Positions 51,568 through 62,412 are shown, counted from the stretch's first letter. The stretch: DNA of 64,000 nt from Wocania_A sp965224845 (GCA_965224845.1 CBDDAJ010000036.1:124001-188000), one strand, 5' to 3'. Notes: generated by a model from the letters alone, not told the origin. A program made the numbers and translations.

Positions 51568-52887
51568 CTATACGTTTCTAGAATTACTATAGCCATAAAA
51601 AATAACTGGTACCAAACAAAGCATTGGTATAATGAATGAGAACTTTACCTCTGGAATACCCAGTATTAAAGTATCTGCCAAATTTGGCCCTCCAATATCA
51701 ATCATAAGCCCTTGAATTGGTGGAAAAACTGCGCCTCCTACTATAGCCATAACTAAAAAGGCAGACCCTACTTTAGCCTCTTCACCCATGTCTTTTAATG
51801 CAATTCCATAAATTGTTGGAAAGTTAATTGACATAAATAGCGAGATACAGACCAAAGAAATTAAACCCGGAATTCCAGGCATTAATATAGCTCCAATACA
51901 ACAAAATACAGACATTACTCCATAAATAAATAAAAGCTTTGCCGGTTTAAATTTACTCATTAATCCTGTTGCTATAAATCGCCCTGCTAAAAAAATCGAC
52001 ATCGCAAACATATTCCAGTAGGTTGCACTTAATTGATCATCTGCCGGTCTCGATTCATTTAAAAATTCAACATACTGAAAAATTGCAGTCCAACACATTA
52101 TTTGTGCTCCAACATAAGTCATTTGGGTTAATACGCCTGGTAAAAAGGCTTTTTTAGAAAACACTTTTGAAAGTGATTCTTTAAAGGTCATTTTTATATC
52201 ATCTTGTACTTTAGGTATTTTAGTAATCCCTACGATAAGCAGTACAATCAAAACCACGCAACCTATTCCTAAGTATGGGTATGAGATAATCTCTAAATCT
52301 GATGTTCTAATACTGGCTTGAGTTGCGGAGTCTAAAGCGGCATAAGCCGATTTATCATAATTTTGAGATTGAATTTGACTCAACACAACAAATTGAGCAA
52401 CCATCATACCTGTTAATGAGCCTACAGGGTTAAAAGCTTGTGCCAGATTTAAACGCTGAGTTGCTGTTTCCTTATGCCCTAAGGATAAAATTAGCGGGTT
52501 TGCAGTAGTTTCAAGCAATGACAAGCCACAAGTTATTACATATAAAGAAAACAGGAAAAAGTAGTAATTTTCTAAGGCCGAAGCCGGATAGAATAAAAAA
52601 GCTCCAACAGCAAACAATAACAAGCCAAATAAAATCCCGGATTTATAGTTGTATTTCCTAATAAATAATGCTGCTGGAATGGCCATAAAACCATAACCAA
52701 AATAAAAAGCAAACTGAACTAAATAGGCCTGAAACCAACTTAGTTCTGGCATTACTTTTTTAAATGCTGTAACCATTGGGTTTGTTACATCATTAGCAAA
52801 CCCCCAAAGTGCAAATAAAGAGGTTATTACAATAAAAGGAATTAATAATTCTTTACTTACTATTGGCGCAGTCTTTTGGTTGGTCAT
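51568..52887 (-). CDS. Sugar MFS transporter (FucP-like)
   Basis: A 439-aa membrane protein with twelve predicted helices. The segments FALWGFANDVTNPMVTAFK at the start and YVITCGLSLLETTANPLIL in helix 4 are characteristic of the FucP/GluP group of proton-coupled sugar importers. The sugar is not defined; the sialidase and esterase in the operon suggest a deoxy or acidic sugar. Confidence 0.88.
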   Translation of the reverse strand: MTNQKTAPIVSKELLIPFIVITSLFALWGFANDVTNPMVTAFKKVMPELSWFQAYLVQFAFYFGYGFMAIPAALFIRKYNYKSGILFGLLLFAVGAFLFYPASALENYYFFLFSLYVITCGLSLLETTANPLILSLGHKETATQRLNLAQAFNPVGSLTGMMVAQFVVLSQIQSQNYDKSAYAALDSATQASIRTSDLEIISYPYLGIGCVVLIVLLIVGITKIPKVQDDIKMTFKESLSKVFSKKAFLPGVLTQMTYVGAQIMCWTAIFQYVEFLNESRPADDQLSATYWNMFAMSIFLAGRFIATGLMSKFKPAKLLFIYGVMSVFCCIGAILMPGIPGLISLVCISLFMSINFPTIYGIALKDMGEEAKVGSAFLVMAIVGGAVFPPIQGLMIDIGGPNLADTLILGIPEVKFSFIIPMLCLVPVIFYGYSNSRNV

Positions 52888-52911
52888 AAAAATTTGAAAT
52901 GAAATTATAAA

Positions 52912-54261
52912 TTAAGATAAGATTTTAGGTAATTCCCCTGTACTATCGGCAAACGATTCTGTTTCTACACCAATTTTATTTAACATACTCACAAACAAAT
53001 TGGCCATATGAACATGTTTAGGGTCAAAGACCTCGTAAGAACCATGTTTAACACCAAGCTTTGATCCTCCAGCAAGAACCAGCGGATAATTATTGGCATT
53101 ATGGGTAGAACAACAAGCACTTCCATATAAAACCAAGGTATTATCTAATAAAGAACCATGCTCATCATGAGTGTTTTCCATTCTATCTAAAAAATAAGCA
53201 AACTGTTTAGACAACCATTGATCATACTTCCCTAAACGTTCTTGATACCCTGTTTTTCTATCGTGAGTCATTCCATGGTGTCCTGTAAAATTTAGAGTTA
53301 ACTTAGGAAAAGCATCAAAAAGCCCCATACCATCTTCTCGTCCCATCATAAATGTCATGACACGTGTTAAATCTGTTTGTAAACCAAGTATCATCAAATC
53401 CATTGTTGAACGCAAATAGGCCTCAGGGTTTACTGTGGCATCCACGTTCAAATTAATATAAGAGGCATCAAAAGCTTTCATGGGAATATCCAGCCATTTT
53501 TCATTTCGCTTTACCTGCTCTTCTATTGAATTTAAAGAAGACATGTATTCGTCTAACTTGACATTATCATTATACCCCAATAGTTTTTTAAGACGTTTAC
53601 TATCTTCTAAAACCAAGTCTACAATTTTTTTGTCTTGTTGCAGGCTTTTTCTTCGTTCAACAGACGTAGCTCCTCCTGTAGGCGAAAAATAGCGTTCAAA
53701 AATTTCTCTTTGTCTATGTTCTGAAGGAATAGCTTTTCCTGTAGAATCGAATGATAATGTTGAAGCTCTTGATTTGTAACCAACACCGCCATCTGTAGAT
53801 AATGTTAATGAGGGTATTCTTGTATATTTTGATAGTTTTTGAGCTGCAACTTGATCGACAGATATCGTATTTAAATACTTATCACCTCTTAAGTCACCAC
53901 CAGTAAGAAAGGTATCTCCTGCCATATGGCCTAAAACATTTCGACTATTAGGGTGACTTAATCCCCCCAATACCGATAGTTTTTTTCGATACGGTTCTAA
54001 AGGAGATAAAGAATTTGTAAACTTATAATCTTTTCCTGTGGCATGCGGGAACCAATGCCATTGCGCATGCTTAGAATCTGCCCCGGGCGACATGCTTACA
54101 CCATTAGGAAAATACAAAATACAAAGTCTTTTAGGGGTATTGGGCTCAGCAAAACTAGTTAGCGTTCCCATTCCCATACATTCCAAATAAGGTAACATGC
54201 AAGCCGCACCTACCCCTTTTATAAATGTTCTTCGATCTAAATGCCATGATTTCTTACCCAT
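52912..54261 (-). CDS. DUF1552 protein with twin-arginine-like signal
   Basis: A 449-aa protein beginning with a Tat-type signal (RRTFIKGVGAACMLPYLE) and containing LCILYFPNGVSMSPGAD and the LYGSACCSTHNANNYPLVLAGG segment of the DUF1552 family. DUF1552 genes occur almost always beside DUF1592 genes, as here, and were first noticed in planctomycetes. The function is unknown but is thought to be oxidative and periplasmic. Confidence 0.85.
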   Translation of the reverse strand: MGKKSWHLDRRTFIKGVGAACMLPYLECMGMGTLTSFAEPNTPKRLCILYFPNGVSMSPGADSKHAQWHWFPHATGKDYKFTNSLSPLEPYRKKLSVLGGLSHPNSRNVLGHMAGDTFLTGGDLRGDKYLNTISVDQVAAQKLSKYTRIPSLTLSTDGGVGYKSRASTLSFDSTGKAIPSEHRQREIFERYFSPTGGATSVERRKSLQQDKKIVDLVLEDSKRLKKLLGYNDNVKLDEYMSSLNSIEEQVKRNEKWLDIPMKAFDASYINLNVDATVNPEAYLRSTMDLMILGLQTDLTRVMTFMMGREDGMGLFDAFPKLTLNFTGHHGMTHDRKTGYQERLGKYDQWLSKQFAYFLDRMENTHDEHGSLLDNTLVLYGSACCSTHNANNYPLVLAGGSKLGVKHGSYEVFDPKHVHMANLFVSMLNKIGVETESFADSTGELPKILS

Positions 54262-54266
54262 ATCTA

Positions 54267-57200
54267 TTAATTTTTAGCTATAGTATTTCTTTCGTTATCT
54301 ATTTTATTTAAAAAAGAATCGCTTTTTATAATCTCTTCAAAAACCGTTTTAAACTTATAGTTATTAGCTTTTACTTTTTCAACGATGCGGTTTAATTCTT
54401 TTTCATCCGAAAAACTTACATCTCTTCCTAAGGCATAGGCAAACAAATGCTCTACTACCGATTTGGTAAACTCCTCTTTTTTCCTTGTTAAAAGGTATTC
54501 TTTGATCCCTGTAATACCTTCCACTTCATTGCCATCGGGTAGTTTAGATTTTGAATCTATAAGATTTCCTTTGTATGCTTTTCGAAATCTTCCTACTGCA
54601 TCATAATTCTCGAAAGCAACGCCATAAGGGTCAATTTTTAAATGGCAATCGATACAAGATACTTTATTTCTGTGTAATTCCAACTGTTCTTTTAACGTTA
54701 AGTTCTCAAAACCAGGAGTTTCCGGATCTAATTCAGGTACATTTGGCGGTGGCGGTGGCGGTGCATCCCCTAGAATTTTTTCTTTTAACCATACCGCTCG
54801 TTTTATAGGGTGAGCTTGAACACCATCTGAATGGCCTGCCAAAAATGCACCTTGAGACAATAAGCCTCCCCGATTTTTTTCTTTAGGTATGGCAACTGGT
54901 CGGAATTGATTCCCTACAACACCATCTATTCCATAAAACTCTGCTAGGTTTTGATTTAGCATAGCAAAGTCTGAATCGATAAAATTTAAAATACTTTTAT
55001 TTTCCTTTAATATATAATGGATAAAGTTATAGGTTTCTTTAGCCATATCTGCCTTGACAAACCGTGTGAAATCAGGATATAAATTAACATCAATATTAAT
55101 GCTTTTTAATCGATCTACTCGTAACCATTCATAGGCAAAGGCTTCAATCATTTTTAAAGTCTTTGGACTTTCAATCATTCTATCGATTTGATTAGATAAT
55201 TCATTTTTTAACATCCCTAAAGACGCTAATTCTGTTAGCTTTTCATCTGGTGGCGAATTCCATAAAAAATAGGCCATTTTAGCACCCAGGAAAAAATCAT
55301 CATTAAACATTCTTGGTCCAGATTTTTCAGACTCTAACAAATACAAAAAGTTAGGCGAACACAAAATAGCGACCAACACTTCTTTAACACTATCTTCATA
55401 TACGTTAAAATCATCTTTTATATCATTCCAAAAATTAAAATAACGCTCTAATTCGCCATCAATTAAAGGGCGCCTAAACGCCTTTTCCATAAATTTTTTA
55501 AGAACTTCGGCAGTATAAACTTGATAGTTGTTTTTATTTGGTGAATCGAAAAATATAGTAGAATGGCTTTTTGGTGGCCAAACGGGGTGGTATGGCGTCT
55601 CTAACTCCATAGATTCAACCAATAATGCGGGGCCGTTTTCTTTCTTGTTTTTTACTAAGTGGTCATTCCATAAACCTACTATCATAGTATTCGAAAAAGG
55701 TTCGGTTTCTATAGGATCGTAAACCGGAACAGGCAAGTTCTCTAATTGTCCTGTAAACTCAAAAGTTTTAAAATCTCCTACTTCAGAAGTTACTTCTTTA
55801 CTTACATCAAAGGTTTGGTAATCCATCCCATCGTCTGTTCTGGTTGCAACAAATGCTTTTATTGAAGGAACCAAATCTTTATATTGACTTTGATTCTTTT
55901 CAGCCTCTAATTTAAGTGCTTTAGGGATCTCACTGTCTTCTGGTAATGGTGTAAATCGTAAATTCTTATACCCTACAAAAAAGCTTCCGCCTAACAAAAT
56001 TTTATATTTCCCTTTGCGTAAATAAGCTAAAGTAACCGGTGTAACTATTTCACTTTGATTTTCTAAGGATTTAGGTAATTGTAAACGCTCCTCAATTTTA
56101 TTGAATATTCCTATTTTAAACAGAAAAGAAGGCATGTTTTCTTGCGAAACATATGGATGTACCAAATCTACCTGATAAAAACTGTCTTTCGGAATTTTGA
56201 TTTCAAAGCGCGAGGATGTTACTGAATCTACTCTAACAGGGACCAACACACTATCCTTAAAAACCAAGTTGCTATTCTGTTCACTATGTACTGCCAAAAG
56301 ATTAATAGTACGAGGTGTTACTTTTGCGGGTTTATTTTCTCTTAACTCTATTAAGCCTTCTCCTCTTGTAATACCATAACCTTTTGAAGCTTTAACCCTA
56401 AACACAAAATTACCTTGTTTTGGATAATTGTTTTTTATCAACATTTTTGCATTTGGCGATGGCCCTTGCCATGATCGTGGTGGCACATCTTTATGAGGAA
56501 GTGCCGAATACAAAATCATACCGTCTTCTTCTACAGCATATCTATCGCTCCACGACCCTCTCATATCTACACCAATTCTTTTTTTAATACTATCTGTTAC
56601 ATCAAAGTTTTTACCTTCATTATCATAAAGATCTACTTTAAAATCTTCGTGCTTAATTGCTGCCGACTGAAACCCACCAAACTCTGCAGCTATTTTCCCT
56701 TCACCTATGCCTTTTCCAAAAGTGATTTTATATTTTTTTGATTTTGGTTTAGGGCCTTTTACAATGGCTTTATTTAAAGCTTCACGAGCTATTTTTTGAT
56801 AATAATCTATATGTAATGACGATATTTGAAGCACATCGCCATTATTAGAAAAGCCCATTTTAGACTTTCCGTCGTCTGGTAAAACATTACCAAAGTTTAT
56901 TGGCAGCTCTAACAATTGATTAAGTGTATTGGTATATTGGGCCTTTGTTAATCGCCTGGTAACACTTTTATTAGTTGCGCTTTTCTTATCTGCAGCATGC
57001 TCTAAAGCATTTGTAATCCAATCCACAACCATTCTACGCTCTTGTACCGTTAGTTGTGGTTTCTTTTTTGGTGGCATATTACCTGCGTTAATCTCATCTA
57101 AAGCCGAATGCCATTTTTCTGCGTCTCCACCATGAACCATATCCCAATTTAAAACATCAAGGCGCATGTCTCCTTTTTGTTTTGTTGGCCCATGGCATTG

Positions 57201-58265
57201 ATAACAATACTTGTCTAAAATGGGTTGAATATCATTAGCATATTTTAAAGATGCTTCTGTAGGCTCTGCTTCCAACAATTGCTCTTTTAAAACTAAAGCC
57301 AATTGATCTTTTTTTGCTTTAGCTTCAGCTTCAGCATTAGCTTCTTGTTTTTCTATCTCTGCAACTTGCTGTTTTAATTCTGGTTTAACACTATCTAATG
57401 ACCGTGTGATCCAATTTAAAATACTATTCCGTTCTTTTTCCGACAAAGGTTCCTCTTCTTCTGGAGGCATATTCCCTTTGCTAATTTCAGTAAAAACGTT
57501 TTTCCATATTTTAACATTCTTAGCACTTATCATTTTCCATCCCACATTATCTAATCGCAAATCGCCTTTTTGCTTATTGGCATTATGACAATCAAAACAA
57601 TTGTTACTCATTATAGGATGAATGGTATCGGCAAAAACAAATGCCTCATTTATTTCATTAGTATGATCTGACTCTTTTAATTCTTTAATCGAAGACAGTA
57701 TGGATTCTGCCTCAGTTTTTTTAACACCTAAAAAATCTTTTAATCCTTCTGGCATATCCTTGGTTAAATAATTAGCGCCATGTGTTAAAGTGCCTCCATA
57801 ATGTCCTGTTAAAGAAAGAAGCACCACATTTATAACTAAAACCCATTGATATGCTTTTACATAATGCTTAGATTTTGAATACACCCATAAACGAAAAACC
57901 AATAGCCATACACATAATAAAGCCGTAAACCAACCTAACCATTTATGGAAAGCCAATACTTCATCGTTATAGCCTCCTGTTGATGCCAGAAAAAAACCAA
58001 AAACTACAGCAGGAATTAAACTAATAGCACTAAACCATAGTAACACTTTATTAGCGTTATCTAAGTTTAATTGAGGCTTGATTATGTTTATAAGCTCTAA
58101 AAAAAAGACACCTATTAATGCGCCTATAGGTAAATGCAGAATTAATGGGTGAAAGTTTCCAAAAAAGCGTATTATATCATTAGTTTCTTTAGTGTTTATT
58201 GGAATCAACACTAGCGCTAATAAAATTAAAGTAAAGCTGCTCGCAAATAATAGGGTTGGTCTCAA
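54267..58265 (-). CDS. Multi-domain DUF1592-type cytochrome protein
   Basis: A 1332-aa protein. Four to five membrane helices (about residues 5-170) precede two planctomycete-type c-haem domains (CFDCHNANKQKGDLRLD near 225 and CYQCHGPTKQKGDMRLD near 350), a DUF1587-like segment (LTKAQYTNTLNQLLELP), DUF1592 (FRRPLIDGELERYFNFW), DUF1588 (NRGGLLSQGAF) and DUF1585 near the end (YALGRDVSFSDEKELNRIVE). A further CIDCH lies near residue 1230. The set is a membrane-bound periplasmic redox protein of unknown substrate. It heads the operon. Confidence 0.88.
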   Translation of the reverse strand: MRPTLLFASSFTLILLALVLIPINTKETNDIIRFFGNFHPLILHLPIGALIGVFFLELINIIKPQLNLDNANKVLLWFSAISLIPAVVFGFFLASTGGYNDEVLAFHKWLGWFTALLCVWLLVFRLWVYSKSKHYVKAYQWVLVINVVLLSLTGHYGGTLTHGANYLTKDMPEGLKDFLGVKKTEAESILSSIKELKESDHTNEINEAFVFADTIHPIMSNNCFDCHNANKQKGDLRLDNVGWKMISAKNVKIWKNVFTEISKGNMPPEEEEPLSEKERNSILNWITRSLDSVKPELKQQVAEIEKQEANAEAEAKAKKDQLALVLKEQLLEAEPTEASLKYANDIQPILDKYCYQCHGPTKQKGDMRLDVLNWDMVHGGDAEKWHSALDEINAGNMPPKKKPQLTVQERRMVVDWITNALEHAADKKSATNKSVTRRLTKAQYTNTLNQLLELPINFGNVLPDDGKSKMGFSNNGDVLQISSLHIDYYQKIAREALNKAIVKGPKPKSKKYKITFGKGIGEGKIAAEFGGFQSAAIKHEDFKVDLYDNEGKNFDVTDSIKKRIGVDMRGSWSDRYAVEEDGMILYSALPHKDVPPRSWQGPSPNAKMLIKNNYPKQGNFVFRVKASKGYGITRGEGLIELRENKPAKVTPRTINLLAVHSEQNSNLVFKDSVLVPVRVDSVTSSRFEIKIPKDSFYQVDLVHPYVSQENMPSFLFKIGIFNKIEERLQLPKSLENQSEIVTPVTLAYLRKGKYKILLGGSFFVGYKNLRFTPLPEDSEIPKALKLEAEKNQSQYKDLVPSIKAFVATRTDDGMDYQTFDVSKEVTSEVGDFKTFEFTGQLENLPVPVYDPIETEPFSNTMIVGLWNDHLVKNKKENGPALLVESMELETPYHPVWPPKSHSTIFFDSPNKNNYQVYTAEVLKKFMEKAFRRPLIDGELERYFNFWNDIKDDFNVYEDSVKEVLVAILCSPNFLYLLESEKSGPRMFNDDFFLGAKMAYFLWNSPPDEKLTELASLGMLKNELSNQIDRMIESPKTLKMIEAFAYEWLRVDRLKSINIDVNLYPDFTRFVKADMAKETYNFIHYILKENKSILNFIDSDFAMLNQNLAEFYGIDGVVGNQFRPVAIPKEKNRGGLLSQGAFLAGHSDGVQAHPIKRAVWLKEKILGDAPPPPPPNVPELDPETPGFENLTLKEQLELHRNKVSCIDCHLKIDPYGVAFENYDAVGRFRKAYKGNLIDSKSKLPDGNEVEGITGIKEYLLTRKKEEFTKSVVEHLFAYALGRDVSFSDEKELNRIVEKVKANNYKFKTVFEEIIKSDSFLNKIDNERNTIAKN

Positions 58266-58583
58266 AAAATTACATCATTGATTAACTATCGCAATTTAGC
58301 TGACAATCAACTCGTTCGCAAATACTAAAAATACTAGAGGTAATATTATTTTTGCTTTAGTGCTGGTTTTTTTGTTAAATAAGTGCTTTTTCTATTACAA
58401 ATATATGGTATAGTCCATTTTAACAGATAGTGGCCTTGTTTATTAAATCTAAATTTTTATAAAAACTAGCAACGAAGGTCTTGATACATCTTCAATAATA
58501 ATTCACAGTACATAATTTGAATATTTTCTTTACGCTTTGTGTCTCTATCTGTAGTTTGGGGTAACTTCTTTTAGCAGGAGGTT
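58266..58583. other. Intergenic region, nothing recognised
   Basis: About 318 bp between the DUF1592 gene start and the ligase gene stop. It must contain the promoter of the DUF1592 operon, but I could not pick out a convincing one; no gene, terminator or repeat is evident. Confidence 0.5.
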
Positions 58584-59873
58584 TTATTTTCTTGTATCGA
58601 TAACCAATTTTGGCTTTCTACTCATTTTAGGAAATTGTAATTTCCTAATTTCTTTACTATCTCTAAATTCAATTTTAGGAAGCACCCGTAACTTTGCTCT
58701 AAAATGATTTTTTATTTCTAGCAATAAAGTATCTGAAGGTTCAGATGAGGCAATTTTAATACATATTTCATCGGTACCTATCGCATTATGCGAAAGCTCT
58801 ATAACATAAGACTCTACTTGGCAAAAGTCATTAAGAATATTGTGCATCGCGGGGGGATATAAGGTTGTTCCTTTATATTTTATCATCTGTTTCTTTCTAC
58901 CAACAACTGGTCCTAATCGAGTCGTGTTTCTACCACATTTACATTTTTTATTATATGCTTTTACAATATCTCCCGTTTTAAATCTTAACAAAGGCATCCC
59001 TTCAACGCCTAGTGTGGTTATCGTTAATTCGCCAGCTATTCCTTCTGCAACTGGCTGGTCATTATCGTCTAAAACCTCGGTAATAATAAGCTCAGGGTGA
59101 TGATGCCCCCCCTGTTGCGCTTCGCATTCTGTAAATGCAGTATTCATTTCTGTTGAAGCATAGGTAGAATACAACTCAATATTCCAGTTTTTCGTTATAT
59201 TTTTAGATAAAGTATTCAGTGAAAAATCTTGGTTTCTCAATGGTTCGCCAATACAAATTGCTCCTTTAACTCCCGATGCATTAATATCTATATTATGTTG
59301 TTGTGCATATTCGATAAGTTTTAGTAAAAAAGAAGGTACAGCAATAATATAAGTGGGTTTAAATTTTAAAATAGAATCCCATTGTAATTCTGGAATTCCG
59401 TTACCAACGCGAATGATCCCTGAACCTAGTTTTCGTGCTCCTAAAAAATAAGCTAATCCTGCCATAAAACGCCTATCAATAGTAGTCATAAGTTGAATAA
59501 CATCATCTGGTTTAATTCCAGCACATGCAAATGAAATGGCCTCATTGTATGCCAGACGGTCTAAGTCTTTATCTGTCAATGCAAAAATTACTGGCTCACC
59601 TAAGGTCCCAGATGTTGTTACATAATCAATAATCTTATCTTTTGAAACACAAATAAAATCATTATTACGTGCTTGCAAATCATCCTTCGATGTTGTAGGA
59701 ATTGCAACTAAGTCTTCAATTGAATTAATATTTTTAATATCAATTTTATTTTCTTTGAATACCTGCTGATAAAAAGGGGAATACGTGTTTAAATAATTTA
59801 AAAGCGTTTTTAACTTTGCTAATTGAAGCGCATTAATATCTGCTTTTGATGCTAGCTCTATTTCTGGAATCAT
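58584..59873 (-). CDS. Adenylate-forming ligase (phenylacetate-CoA-ligase-like)
   Basis: A 429-aa member of the ANL superfamily close to PaaK. The phosphate-binding motif is VTTSGTLGEPVIFA; LYSTYASTEMNTAF and RFKTGDIVKAY are the adenylate-binding motifs; VVGRKKQMIKYKGTTLYP hinges the C-terminal domain. It would activate an aryl or acyl acid as AMP or CoA ester. It overlaps the C45 gene by 4 bp as the last gene of the operon. Confidence 0.88.
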   Translation of the reverse strand: MIPEIELASKADINALQLAKLKTLLNYLNTYSPFYQQVFKENKIDIKNINSIEDLVAIPTTSKDDLQARNNDFICVSKDKIIDYVTTSGTLGEPVIFALTDKDLDRLAYNEAISFACAGIKPDDVIQLMTTIDRRFMAGLAYFLGARKLGSGIIRVGNGIPELQWDSILKFKPTYIIAVPSFLLKLIEYAQQHNIDINASGVKGAICIGEPLRNQDFSLNTLSKNITKNWNIELYSTYASTEMNTAFTECEAQQGGHHHPELIITEVLDDNDQPVAEGIAGELTITTLGVEGMPLLRFKTGDIVKAYNKKCKCGRNTTRLGPVVGRKKQMIKYKGTTLYPPAMHNILNDFCQVESYVIELSHNAIGTDEICIKIASSEPSDTLLLEIKNHFRAKLRVLPKIEFRDSKEIRKLQFPKMSRKPKLVIDTRK

Positions 59874-61537
59874 CGATTTAACTTTCGTTTTGATTTTTTA
59901 ATATAATTGTCGACTTGCTCTTCGTCTGGAACTGTAGTAATTTCTTTGGTTTTTGCTATTTCAAATGCATTCAATGCAGCTGTAAAATACCCTCTTTTAT
60001 AATAGTAAGTACCAACGAGATAATAAGCTTCCCAGTATTCTGGGTTAGACGTTTGTAATTCTGAAATAACAGAAGGCGTTATTCTATTATTTTTTTTAAC
60101 TGAAGAAAGGACTTGGGCTCTAAGGGCTCTATAGATTTCATAATTTTTATAGGCTTTTGAAAATTGAAAATCATCTTTTTCAATAGTCAACTCTGAGTTT
60201 GAAAGTAAAAGTTTATTAGGCTTTTTAAACACATCATTTAAATTGTAAGCAACAAACGCTCCTAATTGATATGGGTTTGAAGAAACCCAAGCTAGTTGTT
60301 GTTCTGGCTTAAAAACTACAGCATGATGCGCTAACAATTGGTTAAGTGCTTTTTCATTGCCATAACCAATTTGTTTATTTTGCAACCCTTCTTTATTTCG
60401 CAAAATATCTACTGCAATTTGTGGCGTTATCTTTTTGTTTTGATTAAGCAATTCTTCCATGCGCAAATAACGGTATCGCGAATGGCTTTCGGCAATATGC
60501 TTTAAGTTTTTTTTGTCATTTATGTAAGCCTTACTTTGAAAATGATTTGAACAAATTAATTGATTAGAATTTTCAATCTCATAAACTCCAAAATTTTTAG
60601 GAGATACTTCAATAATCACAGCTTTTTTATCTTTTGCGCTACTAATAAAAATGGATTCAGATACAAATACTTTTCGCTTTTTAGCTATCGCAATAGCTTC
60701 ATCAATAGTTGATGCATATTGTAATATTTCACGGTTTAAAATTGAAATTGGCGTTTTGGCGATTAAAGGGATTTTAGATTTTCCAGCATTTATACTTACA
60801 GTTAACCCATGTTCATTCATTCCTGAAACCACGCCAATCATACCAGCCCATGTAATAGACATAAATTTGTAACCTTGTGTTGGTTTTACAAAAGCAACTA
60901 TTTTTTCTTTTGCAAAATTGTCGCCTGCGTAAAAATCAAAATTTCTCCCAACAATTAAACTCCCATCTTCTGTTTTATCGCCCCATGCAGCAAACGACGA
61001 ACAACCTACTAAGGCTAAGTCTTGCAATGCATGGCCAATATCATGTGCTCCATGTAAATAAAGAATTCTTAAATAGGAATCTGCTATATGATTGTATTTT
61101 GCTGAAGCATATTTTGAAAGCCCATAAATTTCCGTTCTATACTCTAAAGGAACATGGAGGTATAATTTTCGGTTAAACCAAGCCAAAAATTTACGCAATA
61201 TGGCCTGCTTCATTTTTGAAGGAACAAGCTCCTCAACTTTTGATAAAAAGGCCTCTTCTTGAGTGTGAAATAATTCTTGTGTAAGGCTTCCTGTGATTAA
61301 TCCTCTTTCATAAGGATTACCTTCTACATAAAGTTCCCATAACCCTTGTTTGTTTTTGCTAAACTTATTATTGTCCAATAAAAATGTGGTGTCTGAAGTT
61401 TTAATTCTTTCAGAAATAACCGAACTATATGTGCTTACATCTGGAACATCATGTATAGATTTTGAAATGCCACATGAGGTAAGAAGCAATAACAAAAAAC
61501 CAATTCCTTTATTTTTAAGGCTTAGGTTTAACTTCAT
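59870..61537 (-). CDS. C45-family acyltransferase/hydrolase lipoprotein
   Basis: A 555-aa protein. A lipoprotein signal (GFLLLLLTSCG) precedes a C45 Ntn domain with the catalytic Cys in LVGCSSFAAWG and VGRNFDFYAG. TPR-like helices follow at the C-terminus (EAYYLVGTYYYKRGYFTAA). C45 proteins cleave or form amides such as N-acyl amino acids. It overlaps both neighbours by 4 bp. It is much larger than the other Ntn hydrolase at 38470 and belongs to a separate subgroup. Confidence 0.85.
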   Translation of the reverse strand: MKLNLSLKNKGIGFLLLLLTSCGISKSIHDVPDVSTYSSVISERIKTSDTTFLLDNNKFSKNKQGLWELYVEGNPYERGLITGSLTQELFHTQEEAFLSKVEELVPSKMKQAILRKFLAWFNRKLYLHVPLEYRTEIYGLSKYASAKYNHIADSYLRILYLHGAHDIGHALQDLALVGCSSFAAWGDKTEDGSLIVGRNFDFYAGDNFAKEKIVAFVKPTQGYKFMSITWAGMIGVVSGMNEHGLTVSINAGKSKIPLIAKTPISILNREILQYASTIDEAIAIAKKRKVFVSESIFISSAKDKKAVIIEVSPKNFGVYEIENSNQLICSNHFQSKAYINDKKNLKHIAESHSRYRYLRMEELLNQNKKITPQIAVDILRNKEGLQNKQIGYGNEKALNQLLAHHAVVFKPEQQLAWVSSNPYQLGAFVAYNLNDVFKKPNKLLLSNSELTIEKDDFQFSKAYKNYEIYRALRAQVLSSVKKNNRITPSVISELQTSNPEYWEAYYLVGTYYYKRGYFTAALNAFEIAKTKEITTVPDEEQVDNYIKKSKRKLNR

Positions 61538-62412
61538 CTTTTTAGGTTCTTTAAAACTTTATTTCCTTTTTTTAGAGCTAATTCTTCCTTGTAATCTAAC
61601 CATTTCTGTCCGCAAAATCGACGCATACCATTATCAAAATGACGCATTATAAACACATTGTAAAGCATGTTTAAAAATCTTTTAGGGCGTTTAGGCAAGG
61701 CTCTTAAAGTCATAGAAAATCCACCATCAAGATATTTTATATAATGCCAATAACCACTAGGCATATACAGGGCGTCACCATGTTTCATTTGCGCGTGGAT
61801 ACCTTCAGCGTATTGTAGTGCAGGATAGGTATTAAAATCAGGGTTATCCATGTCTATTTTATCGATGTTATGAATAGAAAATGGTACTTTATACAAATAT
61901 TTGGTTTGTTCTTGAGAAAAAAGGGTTACGCTTTTATGGCCATGAAAATGAATGTGCATGCTATCGGGTAAATCTATGTCATAGTGCATAAAGACTTTAG
62001 AATTACCACCCCCAAAAAAAAGTGCTGGTAAGCGTTTAAAGAATTTAAGCCCAATATCTGGGTACTTAAAATCTTTTAGAAGCTCCGGCATACTGTCTAA
62101 AATATTATAGAAGAAGATTCGTAAGTCTGTAGGTTCCGTTTTTAATAATTCAATATAATCTCGCAATTTCATTTCCTTAACAGGGGCATAAACACTTTGC
62201 TTCCCTTTTGCAGGTTCGTTATTATATAGGGGTATTATTTGATTCCCAGATCGTTCTTGAATATAATCTAAATTCCATTTTTTAAAAGCGGGCCAGTTTT
62301 CTGTTAAGTTTTCAATTAAAACAGGGCGTTGTGGTTTGTAGTAATACTTAATAAAATCTTCTTTAGTAATACTTTTAACGCGCGTAATTGGTTTTGTTTT
62401 AAATTGCCCCAT
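61534..62412 (-). CDS. JmjC/cupin-like (cupin_8) protein
   Basis: A 292-aa protein of the cupin_8/JmjC hydroxylase fold. KYYYKPQRPVLIENLTENWP at the start, the iron-type motif MHYDIDLPDSMHIHFHGH and MKHGDALYMPSGYWHYIKYL are as in the family. It may be a 2-oxoglutarate-dependent hydroxylase of a lipid or peptide. It overlaps the oxidoreductase stop by 14 bp. Confidence 0.85.
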   Translation of the reverse strand: MGQFKTKPITRVKSITKEDFIKYYYKPQRPVLIENLTENWPAFKKWNLDYIQERSGNQIIPLYNNEPAKGKQSVYAPVKEMKLRDYIELLKTEPTDLRIFFYNILDSMPELLKDFKYPDIGLKFFKRLPALFFGGGNSKVFMHYDIDLPDSMHIHFHGHKSVTLFSQEQTKYLYKVPFSIHNIDKIDMDNPDFNTYPALQYAEGIHAQMKHGDALYMPSGYWHYIKYLDGGFSMTLRALPKRPKRFLNMLYNVFIMRHFDNGMRRFCGQKWLDYKEELALKKGNKVLKNLKR

